A DNA stretch of 64,000 nt from Streptomyces asoensis (GCF_016860545.1 NZ_BNEB01000005.1:2852001-2916000); one strand, 5' to 3'. Counted from the stretch's first letter, positions 49,776-59,587 are shown. The notes: generated from the sequence alone by a model not told the origin. Program-made: numbers and translations.

Positions 49776-50683
49776 GCGTCCCGCTCGAACGCCCGGCCAC
49801 CGGCCCGGATCACGGCCGGCCGGATCACCACGGGCCGGATCACCACGGGCCGGTGCTGGTCCGCCGGCCCGGTCCGCAGGAGCTGCGCCCCGGCCGCACG
49901 CACCGCCGCCGCCGGGCCCTGGAGCTGTCCCTGGCGGTCGCGGTCCCGCTGCTGCTGGTCCTGCTGTGGCAGCTGGCGGCGGTCCGCGGCTGGATCGACG
50001 ACCGCGTCTACCCGGCCCCGTCCACGGTCCTCGCCGACGGCTGGGACCGCGCGGCGGCCGGCGAGCTGTGGCCGGACGTGCGGGCCACACTGAAGCGCGT
50101 CCTGGGCGGCTACGCGCTCGGGACCGCGGCGGGCTACGCGCTGGGCCTGCTGATGGGATCCCTGGCGCTGGTCCGGGCGGCCCTGGAGCCTCTCCTGGAC
50201 GCCCTGTACGTGGTCCCGAAACTGGCCCTGCTGCCGGTCTTCCTGAACATGTTCGGCCTGGGCGAGGGCCCGCAGGTGGCGCTGGTCGCGACGACGGTCT
50301 TCTTCTTCGTGTGGATCTCGACGATGGCGGCGGTGCTCGCCGTCCCCTCCGGCCACCGCGACGCGGGGCGCGTCTTCGGCGCCTCCCCGTGGCAGATGTT
50401 CCGCCACGTCCTGCTCCCGGCCTCGCTGCCCGCCGTCCTCGTCGGCGCGCGGATCGCCGCGGGTGTGGCGGTCCTCGTCATCGTCGCCTCGGAGCAGATC
50501 GCCGCGGGGAACGGCCTGGGGCACCTGATCTTCGACTCGCGCGCGCTGTTCCGCAACGACGTGATGTTCGTGGGGATCGTCTGTGTGGCGGTGATCGGAG
50601 TGGTCTTCTCCGAGCTGGTGCGCATCGTGGGACGGCTGCTCACGCCGTGGGCGCCGCGGGACCGGGGCCGGGGGCAGTCATGA
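49772..50683 (+). CDS. NitT/TauT-type ABC transporter permease
   Basis: 303 residues. A hydrophilic His-rich N-terminal tail (about 1-55) with a duplicated DHHGP unit, encoded by a 15-base tandem repeat at 49821-49850, precedes six membrane helices and the EAA-like loop GRVFGASPWQMFRHVLLPASLP. ATG 49772 overlaps the ATPase stop (ATGA); the substrate-binding gene overlaps its end (ATGA). Confidence 0.91.
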   Translation: MSVPLERPATGPDHGRPDHHGPDHHGPVLVRRPGPQELRPGRTHRRRRALELSLAVAVPLLLVLLWQLAAVRGWIDDRVYPAPSTVLADGWDRAAAGELWPDVRATLKRVLGGYALGTAAGYALGLLMGSLALVRAALEPLLDALYVVPKLALLPVFLNMFGLGEGPQVALVATTVFFFVWISTMAAVLAVPSGHRDAGRVFGASPWQMFRHVLLPASLPAVLVGARIAAGVAVLVIVASEQIAAGNGLGHLIFDSRALFRNDVMFVGIVCVAVIGVVFSELVRIVGRLLTPWAPRDRGRGQS

Positions 50684-51864
50684 CGGGACGTACGCGGTGG
50701 TCCTTCGGGTGCGGACCGGCCGCACCGGTCGCCCTGGCCGTGGCCGCCGCTCTGCTGACGGCGACGGCGTGCTCCTCGCCCCACGCGGGCGACGGCGGTG
50801 ACGGCCGGGCGCGGTCCGAGGGCGCGACCCGGGCGATCCGTCCGGTGGAGGGCTGCGGCACCGGCGCCTGGACGGACCCGGCGGACCTCTCCGCCGACCG
50901 GGCCCCCGCCCGCTGCCGGCCGGGCGCCCCACCCGCCGCCCCCCTCGCCGAGCACCGCCGGCTGACCATCGCGACCGGCACGCTGAGCGCGGAGTACGTG
51001 GCGCCCCTGGTGGTCGCCCTCGACAAGGGCGAGTTCGCGCGCGAGGGCCTCGACGTCACGCTCAAGGTGCTGCCCACGCCGGAGGCCCTGCCCCTGCTGG
51101 CCAAGGGGGACGTCGACGCCCTGTGGGCGGCGCCGGAGGCGGCCGTGATGAACGGCGTCAGGGGCGGCTTCGACATCCGCTGGGTCGCGGGCAACTTCTC
51201 GCCCGGCCCCGGCTCCAAGAGCGGCCTGTGGGCGCGTCTGAAGGACGGTGAGAGCGCGGCGGACGTCACCCTGTCCGGGCGGCGCCTCGGCACGATGATC
51301 GGCAAGGGGTCGGTGATCGCGTACCCCATGGAGAAGGCGCTGGAGCGGTACGGCGGCGACCTGTCCCGCATCCAGTACCAGCAGCTCGGCTCCGCGGACG
51401 TCCTCACGGCCCTGGAGAACGGCGGCGTCGACTCGGCCTGGCTGCTCGACCCGGTCTGGCGCAGGGTCGACGACAAGCCGGGCTACGCGTTCCTGGGCGG
51501 CCAGCCGGCCGGCGAGCCCTTGGGCGGTCTGCTGTACGGCCCGAGCCTGCTGTCCGAGGACACGGACGCCGGGGTGGCCCTGCTGCGCGCCTACATCCGC
51601 ACCGTGAACACGTACTTCGCCTCGGACTACAAGGCGGACGCGGCTTTCGTGACCTACCTGGCGAAGCTGCTGAAGACCGACGCCGCGATCCTGAGGTCGA
51701 CGCCGTTGCTCCGGATGGACTGGGAGATCCGCTCGGGCACGACCGACCGCCTCCAGGCCGCCTACGAGGCCCAGGGCGCCGTCCCCGGATCCTCGCCCCC
51801 GCTCCCCGAGCCGAGAACGGTGGACCGGCGCCTGTACGAGGAGGCGGTGGGCCACCACCCCTGA
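50680..51864 (+). CDS. NitT/TauT-type ABC substrate-binding lipoprotein
   Basis: 394 residues. Lipoprotein signal with lipobox TATAC (Cys about 29), a disordered linker, then an SsuA/THI5-like binding fold (ATGTLSAEYVAPLVVALDKGEFAREGLDV and on, ends only). Substrates in this family include nitrate, sulfonates, taurine, and thiamine or riboflavin precursors; none can be chosen. ATG 50680, coupled to the permease. Confidence 0.9.
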   Translation: MTGRTRWSFGCGPAAPVALAVAAALLTATACSSPHAGDGGDGRARSEGATRAIRPVEGCGTGAWTDPADLSADRAPARCRPGAPPAAPLAEHRRLTIATGTLSAEYVAPLVVALDKGEFAREGLDVTLKVLPTPEALPLLAKGDVDALWAAPEAAVMNGVRGGFDIRWVAGNFSPGPGSKSGLWARLKDGESAADVTLSGRRLGTMIGKGSVIAYPMEKALERYGGDLSRIQYQQLGSADVLTALENGGVDSAWLLDPVWRRVDDKPGYAFLGGQPAGEPLGGLLYGPSLLSEDTDAGVALLRAYIRTVNTYFASDYKADAAFVTYLAKLLKTDAAILRSTPLLRMDWEIRSGTTDRLQAAYEAQGAVPGSSPPLPEPRTVDRRLYEEAVGHHP

Positions 51865-51948
51865 GGACTTGAGCGGACTGGACGGCCAGGACGGCGGCCA
51901 GGCGAGCCAGGGCGGCCTTCAAGGCTCTTGCCCGGGACGACGAAACGA

Positions 51949-51984
51949 CCGAGGGCCGGAACCCTTTCGGATTCCGGCCCTCGG
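51949..51984 (-). terminator. Terminator after the first initiator tRNA
   Basis: 13-base stem CCGAGGGCCGGAA (51949-51961) / TTCCGGCCCTCGG (51972-51984) with a ten-base loop, directly beyond the tRNA 3' end. It also faces the ABC operon end. Confidence 0.82.
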
Positions 51985-51991
51985 CCTTCAG

Positions 51992-52065
51992 TAGCGGGGA
52001 CAGGATTTGAACCTGCGACCTCTGGGTTATGAGCCCAGCGAGCTACCGAGCTGCTCCACCCCGCG
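51992..52065 (-). tRNA. Initiator tRNA-fMet (anticodon CAU)
   Basis: 74 bases on the minus strand, starting CGCGGGGTGGAG. The anticodon arm CTGGGCTCATAACCCAG has the three G-C pairs of initiator tRNAs, and the 1-72 position is unpaired (C1 with U72), both hallmarks of initiators. The T-loop GGTTCAAATCC is present. No CCA is encoded. The sequence is identical to the copy at 54325-54398. Confidence 0.96.
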
Positions 52066-52225
52066 CCGTTGAATGCAACGTTACGTGAAGGGGAAGGGCA
52101 AAGGCAAATCCATTGTCCGCCGCCCGTCGACGCAGGTCAGAGCACATCACCCCGCCCCCGCCCGACCCCGGAGCCGTCGGGCGATCACCATGGGGACGCA
52201 CCGGGCGGACACCGGTCGGGCACTC

Positions 52226-54118
52226 TCAGGCGGAGAGCTCCTCGTGCAGCGCGTCGCGCAGGCGGGCCGCCCGCTCGGCCACCTCCGCAGGCCCGAGCGA
52301 CACCGCCCGGTCCGCCCACCGCTGGCCTTCCGCCAGCTCACCGCGACGCGCGTAGACCAGGGCGAGCCGCAACGCCGCCCGCCCGTGCCCCGCGTCGGCG
52401 GCACGGGTCCACCACACGGCCGCCTCGGGCTCGCTGCCCTCCCGGGCGAGCAGCAGTCCGAGGTTGAAGGCGCCGTTGCGGGACCCGGCCTCGGCGGCCG
52501 TGCGGTACCACCGCGCCGCCTCGACCACGTCACCCCGCGCGGCGGCCAGCATCCCGACCCTGACCTGGGCACGCCGGTGCCCCTGGGTCGCCGCCCGCTC
52601 GTACCACTCCTCGCACTCGGTCTTCTCGTGCACGATCTCCCCGAGCTCGTGCGCGGGCTGCTGCGGCCGCCGGGCGTCCAGCACCGCGGCCAGCCGGTAG
52701 GCCGCCTCCGCGCTGCCTCCTCCGGCGGCGCACCGCAGATGCCGTTCCGCCTCCTGCTCGTCCCCGTCGCGCAGCCGCGCGATGGCGACCTGGAGCGCCG
52801 CCTCGGTGTGTCCGGCGGCCGCCGCCCGCTCGTACCAGCGCAGCGCGACGCCCTCCTCGCCTCGCCCCGCGAACAGGATCCCGAGGTTGAACGCGGCGTC
52901 GACGCTGCCCGCCTCCGCCGCCTTGGAGAACCAGGGCTCGGCCCCGGCCGTGTCCCCGCCCTGGAGGAGCAGGACGGCGAGCGCGTTGGCCGCCTCCCGG
53001 TGCCCGGCGTAGGCGGCACGCCGGTACCAGTGCTCGGCCTGCGCGGTGCGGCCCTGTTCGGCACAGAGCAGGGCGAGGTTGTAGGCGCCGTTGTCGTCGC
53101 CGGCGTCCATGGCCGCCCGGTACCACCGCTCGGCGGTCTGGGTCTGTCCCCGCTCGGCGTGCAGCGCGCCCAGTGCGTTCGCCGCGTTGCCGTCGCCCTC
53201 CTGCGCGGCCCGCAGCCACCACACGGCCGCGCTCTCGGTGTCGCCGGCGTCGCGCAGCAGGAAGCCGAGTGCGCAGGCGGCCCGCGCCTCGCCGTCCTTG
53301 GCGGACGTCAGGTACCAGCGTCCGGCCTCCTTCAGTTCGCCGCGGCCCTCCAGGATCGTCCCGAGGTGCAGGGCGGCCCGGCGGTGGCCGCGTGCGGCGG
53401 CCTGGCGGTACCACTGTTCGGCCTCCGCCCGCGCCAGGACACCGTTGTCGTGGGCGCACGCGTCCGCTTCGCCGTCCCCGCGGGCGCGCCCGCGCTCCGC
53501 GCACTGCGCGCCGTGCCGGCACTCCTTGTGGTCGAGGGCGCGGGCCAGCCGGTACGCCGCTTCCCGGTGCCCGCGCTCCGCGGCGGCCCGCATCCACTGC
53601 TCGGCCGCGGCGTCCCCGCGGTGCTCCAGCAGGTCGGCGAGGGCGTAGGCGCCCAGCGCGTGCCCCTGCTCGGCGGACTGGCGCAGCCAGTACTCGGCGG
53701 CCGGCTCGTCGCCGCACTCGCGGCGGTGGCGGCCCAGGGCGTGCGCGGCCGCGGCGGAGCCGGCGACGGCGGCGACCCGCCACCACCCGGCGGCCTCGTC
53801 GGGGTATCCGCGCTGGTGGAGCAGGACGCCCAGGTTGTTGGCGGCGGCCCGGTCGCCCTGCGCGGTCGCGGCACGCAGGTAGGGCTCGGCTCCGTCGAGG
53901 TCACCGCGGCGCAGCAACATGGCCCCGAGGACACTCACGGCCTCGACGTCGCCGGCTTCCGCCGCGAGCCGCAGGCCCATCTCCTCGACGGCCTCCCCCG
54001 TCTCGACGGCCTCCGCCGTTTCGCCCCGGCTCTCGCCCGGGGTCGTCGCTTCCTCACCGGAAGGCTGCACAAACCGCCCTGTCTCGAACAGAGTTGCCTT
54101 GTCCCCCATAACGTCCAT
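52226..54118 (-). CDS. Large Sel1-repeat protein
   Basis: 630 residues, almost all tandem 36-residue Sel1-like repeats (for example AAERWYRAA-type units: AEQWYRQAAARGHRRAALHLG, AERWYRAAMDAGDDNGAYNLA), roughly fourteen in all, giving an alpha-solenoid scaffold. The first 40 residues are acidic and disordered. A Cys/Asp-rich break (about 205-235) interrupts the array. ATG 54118. It lies between two identical tRNA genes, all on the same strand. Partners unknown. Confidence 0.87.
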   Translation of the reverse strand: MDVMGDKATLFETGRFVQPSGEEATTPGESRGETAEAVETGEAVEEMGLRLAAEAGDVEAVSVLGAMLLRRGDLDGAEPYLRAATAQGDRAAANNLGVLLHQRGYPDEAAGWWRVAAVAGSAAAAHALGRHRRECGDEPAAEYWLRQSAEQGHALGAYALADLLEHRGDAAAEQWMRAAAERGHREAAYRLARALDHKECRHGAQCAERGRARGDGEADACAHDNGVLARAEAEQWYRQAAARGHRRAALHLGTILEGRGELKEAGRWYLTSAKDGEARAACALGFLLRDAGDTESAAVWWLRAAQEGDGNAANALGALHAERGQTQTAERWYRAAMDAGDDNGAYNLALLCAEQGRTAQAEHWYRRAAYAGHREAANALAVLLLQGGDTAGAEPWFSKAAEAGSVDAAFNLGILFAGRGEEGVALRWYERAAAAGHTEAALQVAIARLRDGDEQEAERHLRCAAGGGSAEAAYRLAAVLDARRPQQPAHELGEIVHEKTECEEWYERAATQGHRRAQVRVGMLAAARGDVVEAARWYRTAAEAGSRNGAFNLGLLLAREGSEPEAAVWWTRAADAGHGRAALRLALVYARRGELAEGQRWADRAVSLGPAEVAERAARLRDALHEELSA

Positions 54119-54280
54119 CGTCGCACCACCCGCAACCCGGGTACACCTGGTATACCGCGGCCCGTAAGGTCACTTCAGCGTTTTGTCGACATGCCCACAG
54201 AGAGACAAGTGAAACACAGATAGCCCAACTCCCCTCGGCGGCGCGGCCGTCGAACCCCCCGGCACATGCGTTCGCACACC

Positions 54281-54318
54281 ACGAAGGCCCGGATCCGTTA
54301 AAGGATCCGGGCCTTCGT
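54281..54318 (-). terminator. Terminator after the second initiator tRNA
   Basis: Perfect 16-base stem ACGAAGGCCCGGATCC (54281-54296) / GGATCCGGGCCTTCGT (54303-54318), six-base loop. Confidence 0.85.
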
Positions 54319-54324
54319 CTTCAG

Positions 54325-54398
54325 TAGCGGGGACAGGATTTGAACCTGCGACCTCTGGGTTATGAGCCCAGCGAGCTACCGAGCTGCTCCACCCCGCG
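54325..54398 (-). tRNA. Initiator tRNA-fMet (anticodon CAU), second copy
   Basis: Same 74-base sequence as the copy at 51992-52065, with the initiator features described there. Own terminator follows; a different terminator sequence from the first copy. The region 54119-54438 has no protein gene. Confidence 0.96.
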
Positions 54399-54438
54399 TC
54401 GTGTTCCACAACCGTACCACGACGCGGGGCGGGCATGA

Positions 54439-57435
54439 TCAGCCGCTGCTGGGACTCGGGCTGGGGCTCGCGCCGCCGGCGGCGCCCGACGAACCGCCGC
54501 CGGAGCCACCGCTCGGACTCGCCGAAGCGCTCGGGCTCGGGCTGCTCGACGCCTTGGCCCCCTTGTCGGCCGTCGCCTGCGCGTCCTCGGCCCGCTTCAG
54601 CGCGGCCTCGAGGTCCTTCTGCGCCTTGGCGTACGCGTCCCAGTCGGGCTTCTTCAGGGCCTCCTGGCCGGCGGTGAAGGCCTTCTGCGCATCGGCCAGC
54701 GCCTCACGGACCGTCGGGTTGGACGACGTCGGCGGCGGGGTCGTGCCCCCGCCCTCGTCCGTCGGTGGCGGGGTCGTGCCCTCCGCGCCGAAGACCTTGT
54801 TGAGGGCCTCGTCCAGGGTGTCCTCGAAGGCGGTGTTCCCGCCGTAGGTCACCAACACCTTCTTCAGCAGCGGGTACTTGAGGCCACCGCCGCGCACATA
54901 GACCGGCTCCACGTACAGCAGACCGCCGTCGAGGGGCACCGTCAGCAGGTTGCCGTACTCGATGTCGGAGTCGCCGCCCTTCAGGAGTCTGATGGACTCG
55001 GCGATGTCCTGTTCGGAGTTGAACTGGCTCTGCACCTGTTTGGGGCCGTCGACGGTCGTGCTGGTCGGCAGCTTCAGGACTCTGATCTTGCCGTAGTCCG
55101 GAGTGCCGGCCTCGGAGTCGACCGCCATGAACGCGCTGAGGTTGTCACGGCCGTTGGGCGTGAACGTCGTCGTCAGCGAGAACGCCTGCGCCTTCTGGTC
55201 GGGCATCTTCATGCTCAGGTAGTACGGCGGCACCGCGTCGCCCGACTTGTTGGACGGGTCGTCCGGCACCTGCCACACCTCGCTGCCGCTGAGGAACGTC
55301 GTCGCGTCCTTCACGTGGTAGCGGGTGAGCAGCTCGCGCTGCACCTTGAACAGGTCCTGCGGGTACCGCAGATGGGCCATCAGCGCGTCCGAGATGGACG
55401 ACTTGGACTTCACCGTGCCGGGGAACGCCTTCATCCAGGTCTTGAGGACCGGGTCCTCGGTGTCCCACTGGTAGAGCTTGACCTGGCCGGTGTACGCGTC
55501 GACGGTGGCCTTCACCGAGTTGCGGATGTAGTTGACCTGGTTCTGCTGGGCCACCACCGCGCGGTTGTCGTTCGTCGCGGTCAGCGAGTCCGCCGTGGTG
55601 TCCCCGAGAGTCGTACGGGACGCGTACGGGTAGCCGTTCGTCGTCGTGTACGCGTCGACGATCCACTGGATCTTGCCGTCGACCACCGCCGGGTAGGCGT
55701 CGCCGTCGATGGTGAGCCACGGGGCGACCGCCTCGACGCGCTCCTTGGGCGTGCGGTTGTACAGGATCCGCGACCCCTCGCCGATGGCGCCGGAGTACAG
55801 GATCTGCGGCTCGCCGAACGCCACCGCGTAAGCGGCCCGGTTGACCGGGTTGGAGAGGTTGACCCCGCTGCCGCCCTTGTAACTGGTGGTCTTCTCCCCC
55901 GCGTCGTCGGAGTAGTCGATCTCCTTCTGGGGACCGCCGACGATCGAGTACGTGGTGGTCTTCTCGCCGTAGTAGACCCGCTGCTGGTACGTGCCCAGGT
56001 CGCCCTCGGAGGGCAGGTTGGACTCCGTGAACAGCGGACGGCCCTCGGCGTCGGCGGTGGTGCCCTTGGCGGCGACCACGCCGTAGCCGTGGGTGTAGCG
56101 GAAGTGGTTGTTGATCCAGTTCTGCTTGTCCACGCCCGCGAGGTTCAGCTCGCGCAGACCGATGACGGTGTCCTGGTCGGACCCGTTCACGTTGTAGCGG
56201 TCCACGTCCAGGTTGGTCGGGAACGCGTAGTACTTCCGCATCTGCTGGAGCTGCTGGTACGTCGGGGAGACGATGTTCGGGTCCAGGACGCGGATGCTCG
56301 CCGTGGCGTCGACGTCGTCGCGCAGCGTCGTCTTGTCCTTGGTGGTACTCGTGCCCGAGTACTCCTTGACCTGCGCTCCGTCGATGCCGTACGCCTCACG
56401 GGTCGCCTTGAGGTTCTTCTCGACGTACGGGGCTTCCTTGGCCTGCTCGTTCGGCTGGACCTGGAACTTCTGGACGATCGCCGGGTACAGCCCGCCGATG
56501 AGGATCGCCGAGAGCACCATCAGGCCGAAGCCGATCACCGGCAGCTGCCAGGTGCGCCGCCACAGCGTGGCGAAGAAGAGCAGGGCGCAGATGACGGCGA
56601 TGCAGAACAGGATCGTCTTGGCCGGCAGGTAGGCGTTGGCGTCGACGTACCTCAGGCCCGTCCAGTTGTCCGTGGCCTTGAAGTCGCTGGACTTGACCGC
56701 CAGACCGTAGCGGTCGAGCCAGTAGGCGACCGCCTTCAGCGTGACGAAGATGCCCAGCAGGACCGACAGGTGTCCGGTGGCCGCGGCGGTGGCGCGCGCG
56801 CCCGGGCTGGTGACGCGCAGCCCGCCGTACAGGTAGTGGGTGAGCGCGGCGGCGATCAGCGAGAGGATCGTGGCGGCGAAGCCGAAGCCGAGCAGGAACC
56901 GGTACCAGGGCAGGTCGAACGCGAAGAACGACACGTCGAGGTGGAACTGGGGGTCCTTCTGGTGGAAGGGCACCCCGTTGACCCACATCAGCCAGGTCCG
57001 CCACTGACCCGCCGCGGAGGCGCCCGCGATCAGGCCGACCAGCGCGGTGATGCCGAGCAGCAGCCATGTCTTGTACGGCGCGATGCCCATGCGGTAGCGG
57101 TCGAGGCTCTGCTGCTCCACCGACATCGCGCTGAGCGGCGGCCGCATCCGGTGCGCCAGCCAGATGTTGAACCCGACCGCGAGGGCCATCAGCAGGCCGA
57201 ACACGAAGAACAGCCCGATCTTGGTCCACAGCGTGGTCGTGAAGACCGACGAGTAATTCACCGAGCGGTACCAGAGCCAGTCCGTCCAGAAGCCCGCGAA
57301 CATGGTGAACGCCATGCCGAGAACGGCAAGGACGCCCAGCGTCATGAGCAGGGTCCGGACGCGCCGGGACGGGCGGCCCACTCTGATCCGCGGCCCCGTG
57401 GGGCCTCCGCCGCGGTCCGGCATCTGGAAAGCCAA
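54439..57435 (-). CDS. UPF0182-family large membrane protein
   Basis: 998 residues. Seven N-terminal membrane helices (about residues 25-330) precede a long extracytoplasmic domain (about 330-900) with repeated Tyr/Asn-rich beta segments, and a Ser/Pro/Gly-rich tail. This is the UPF0182 layout; function is unknown. TTG 57435 chosen because GAGGTG lies six bases upstream; ATG 57423 is the alternative. Divergent from the PPA1309 gene. Possibly an envelope-associated protein, but nothing in the sequence proves it. Confidence 0.9.
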   Translation of the reverse strand: MAFQMPDRGGGPTGPRIRVGRPSRRVRTLLMTLGVLAVLGMAFTMFAGFWTDWLWYRSVNYSSVFTTTLWTKIGLFFVFGLLMALAVGFNIWLAHRMRPPLSAMSVEQQSLDRYRMGIAPYKTWLLLGITALVGLIAGASAAGQWRTWLMWVNGVPFHQKDPQFHLDVSFFAFDLPWYRFLLGFGFAATILSLIAAALTHYLYGGLRVTSPGARATAAATGHLSVLLGIFVTLKAVAYWLDRYGLAVKSSDFKATDNWTGLRYVDANAYLPAKTILFCIAVICALLFFATLWRRTWQLPVIGFGLMVLSAILIGGLYPAIVQKFQVQPNEQAKEAPYVEKNLKATREAYGIDGAQVKEYSGTSTTKDKTTLRDDVDATASIRVLDPNIVSPTYQQLQQMRKYYAFPTNLDVDRYNVNGSDQDTVIGLRELNLAGVDKQNWINNHFRYTHGYGVVAAKGTTADAEGRPLFTESNLPSEGDLGTYQQRVYYGEKTTTYSIVGGPQKEIDYSDDAGEKTTSYKGGSGVNLSNPVNRAAYAVAFGEPQILYSGAIGEGSRILYNRTPKERVEAVAPWLTIDGDAYPAVVDGKIQWIVDAYTTTNGYPYASRTTLGDTTADSLTATNDNRAVVAQQNQVNYIRNSVKATVDAYTGQVKLYQWDTEDPVLKTWMKAFPGTVKSKSSISDALMAHLRYPQDLFKVQRELLTRYHVKDATTFLSGSEVWQVPDDPSNKSGDAVPPYYLSMKMPDQKAQAFSLTTTFTPNGRDNLSAFMAVDSEAGTPDYGKIRVLKLPTSTTVDGPKQVQSQFNSEQDIAESIRLLKGGDSDIEYGNLLTVPLDGGLLYVEPVYVRGGGLKYPLLKKVLVTYGGNTAFEDTLDEALNKVFGAEGTTPPPTDEGGGTTPPPTSSNPTVREALADAQKAFTAGQEALKKPDWDAYAKAQKDLEAALKRAEDAQATADKGAKASSSPSPSASASPSGGSGGGSSGAAGGASPSPSPSSG

Positions 57436-57587
57436 GGTGCGCACCTCGAAAGTCGCGATTGATCCGTCAGGTCCGCGTGTTCGTGGACCGTTCGTGGCCC
57501 CCCGTGATCGTGGGCCCACACCTATGCAACTTACTCACCGTTTACTCGGTTCCCGATTCCACCCCTGAACGAGGCAGGATTGTGACC

Positions 57588-58130
57588 ATGTCCAACACTC
57601 CCATGGCGGCGAGCCCGCTCACCCGGGCCGTACTCGAGATCGACGAGTACGCCTCCGGCCTCGGCTGGGACCAGCCCGCCCGCCTTTTCGCCCTCGTAGA
57701 CACCGCTCGGCTGCGCACGCAGGAACCGTCGCTCGCCGCCCAGCTCGGCCTTCAGGACGCGCCCGAGACCACCGGTCTCACCCCGATCGAGCAGGACGAA
57801 GTGCCAACGGACAAGCCGCTCGACGAGTTCCTGGCCACGATCGCCTGGCCCGACGCCGTGGTCGGGTGCGCCCTCACCGTGGAGCGGCTGATGCTGCCCC
57901 CGTCCGCCGAGGCGCAGGTCCCGAAGGGGCTGAGCGGTGCGAAGCTCACGAAGTGGGTGGCGGACCACCCCGACCGCCACGAGGTGCGGATGACGGTCGG
58001 CGTCCTGCGCGACGGCACCCGTGACTCGGCGCTGCGGCTGCGCGAGAAGGACGCCCCGACCGAGGTCCTCACCGGCGCGGGGCTGGTGCCCGGTCTGGCC
58101 GAGGCGCTGTCGGCTACGTTCGCGGAGTAG
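57588..58130 (+). CDS. PPA1309-family protein of unknown function
   Basis: 180 residues, cytoplasmic, no membrane segment. It matches the actinobacterial PPA1309 layout: LDEYASGLGWDQPARLFALVDT at the start (ends only), TPIEQDE, and IAWPDAVVGCALTVERLMLPP in the middle. Function unknown. ATG 57588 after GAGGCAGGA. Convergent with the PDZ protease gene. Confidence 0.85.
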   Translation: MSNTPMAASPLTRAVLEIDEYASGLGWDQPARLFALVDTARLRTQEPSLAAQLGLQDAPETTGLTPIEQDEVPTDKPLDEFLATIAWPDAVVGCALTVERLMLPPSAEAQVPKGLSGAKLTKWVADHPDRHEVRMTVGVLRDGTRDSALRLREKDAPTEVLTGAGLVPGLAEALSATFAE

Positions 58131-58139
58131 CCCGTCCGG

Positions 58140-59231
58140 TTACTTCGCGCACTTCGGCAGGTCCGCGGTGTCGCCGCCGCGGATGTCCTCGAGGGCGGTG
58201 AGGGCGTCGTCGATGGTGTTCACCTTGACGAGCCGGAGCCCGGAGGGGGTGTCCTTGGCGGCCGCCGCGCAGTTCTCCGCGGGCGTCAGGAAGTACTGGG
58301 CGCCCTGGCTGCGCGCGCCCACCGTCTTCATCTCGATGCCGCCGATCGGCCCGACCTTGCCGGAGTCGTCGATGGTGCCGGTGCCCGCGACGAACTTGCC
58401 GCCGGTCAGGCTGCCCGGGGTGAGCTTGTCGTAGATGCCGAGCGCGAACATCAGACCCGCGCTCGGCCCGCCCACGTCGGCGAGCTTGATGTCGATGGTG
58501 AACGGGAACGTGTGGTCGGTCCCGGCCGAGATGCCGACGATGGCGCGCTTGGCGCCGCTGTCGTCGGAGGCTGCGGTCGTGATGGTGACGTCCTGGGTCG
58601 CGGTCGCCGTCCTGCGCGCCTTCTCTGCGGCCGCCTGCTCCTTCGCCGGGACGATGCGGAAGACGACCTTGTCGCCCGGCTGGTGCTTGGTCACCAGCTT
58701 CGCGACGTCGCCGGGCTCCTTGACCGCGGTGCCGTCCACGGCCTTGATCACGTCACCGGCGTGCAGCCGGCCCTCCGCCGGGGACCCCTTCACCACCGTG
58801 GAGACGATCACCCACGACGTCACCGGGATGTCCAGCTCCTTCAGGGCGGCGACCTTGGCGCTCTCCTGGGACTGGCTGAACTCCTCGGCGTTCTCCTGGG
58901 TGGACTGCTCCTCGGTCTTGCCGTCCGGGTACAGGGTGTCGTGCGGGACGACCTTGTTGTCGTGGGCGAGCCATCCGTAGACGGCCTCGACGAGGTTCAT
59001 CCGGTAGTCGGCGCTGGTGACCCGCACCGTGGTCATGTTCAGGTGGCCACTGGTGGCGTAGGTCTTGCGTCCGGAGATCTGGAGCACCGGCTCGCCGCCG
59101 TGATCGCCGAGCGTGTTCACCGTCGGCCCGGGAGACATCTCCGCGTACGGCACGGGGATGAGGACGCCCGCGCACAGGAGTGCGATCAGCATCAGGGTGG
59201 AGGCGAGCATCGTCGCGGTGCGGCGTGGCAT
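58140..59231 (-). CDS. PDZ-domain, Lon-like serine protease (YlbL type)
   Basis: 363 residues. One N-terminal membrane anchor (about 8-28), a PDZ domain (about 140-200, GSPAEGRLHAGDVIKAVDG), and a Lon-type proteolytic domain with the Ser-Lys dyad in GGPSAGL (Ser257) and EMKTVGA (Lys302). It should act outside the membrane. ATG 59231. Relatives in Bacillus process or degrade membrane proteins such as SidA and YneA. Confidence 0.9.
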   Translation of the reverse strand: MPRRTATMLASTLMLIALLCAGVLIPVPYAEMSPGPTVNTLGDHGGEPVLQISGRKTYATSGHLNMTTVRVTSADYRMNLVEAVYGWLAHDNKVVPHDTLYPDGKTEEQSTQENAEEFSQSQESAKVAALKELDIPVTSWVIVSTVVKGSPAEGRLHAGDVIKAVDGTAVKEPGDVAKLVTKHQPGDKVVFRIVPAKEQAAAEKARRTATATQDVTITTAASDDSGAKRAIVGISAGTDHTFPFTIDIKLADVGGPSAGLMFALGIYDKLTPGSLTGGKFVAGTGTIDDSGKVGPIGGIEMKTVGARSQGAQYFLTPAENCAAAAKDTPSGLRLVKVNTIDDALTALEDIRGGDTADLPKCAK

Positions 59232-59285
59232 GAGTCGACACTACGGGACGCCCCTGTCGGCGCACCGTCAGGGCTGCCACCCGGG

Positions 59286-59450
59286 TCACGTACGCGAGTG
59301 GGGCTTCTCCATGGCCGCCCGGAAGCGGGCGTATCCGTCCAGCTCGGGACCGTCGCTGCGGGCCTTGCGGGTCCGGTTGGCCCAACTGCCCCACAGGCCG
59401 GCACCGATCGCGGCGACCAGCGGAATCAGCAACCAGACGAGCGCGGCCAT
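59286..59450 (-). CDS. Small membrane protein
   Basis: 54 residues: a membrane helix at about 4-22 (LVWLLIPLVAAIGAGLWGSW), then a basic, soluble tail with DGYARFRAAMEK. ATG 59450 after GGAGGTCGGC, a strong ribosome-binding site. It lies 54 bases upstream of the PDZ protease gene on the same strand and is probably co-transcribed with it. Function unknown; small size explains why it may be missed. Confidence 0.75.
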   Translation of the reverse strand: MAALVWLLIPLVAAIGAGLWGSWANRTRKARSDGPELDGYARFRAAMEKPHSRT

Positions 59451-59587
59451 GCCGACCTCCCAACCCCGATGAGCCCCTGCAACTGACTGATCAGCAGATT
59501 AACCATCCGCAGGGACAACGCTCACGGCAGGGGTGGGGTTACGCAACCGGAAGGGTGGTCCGCCGGGCGGCCCGGGAACAGGGCGCT

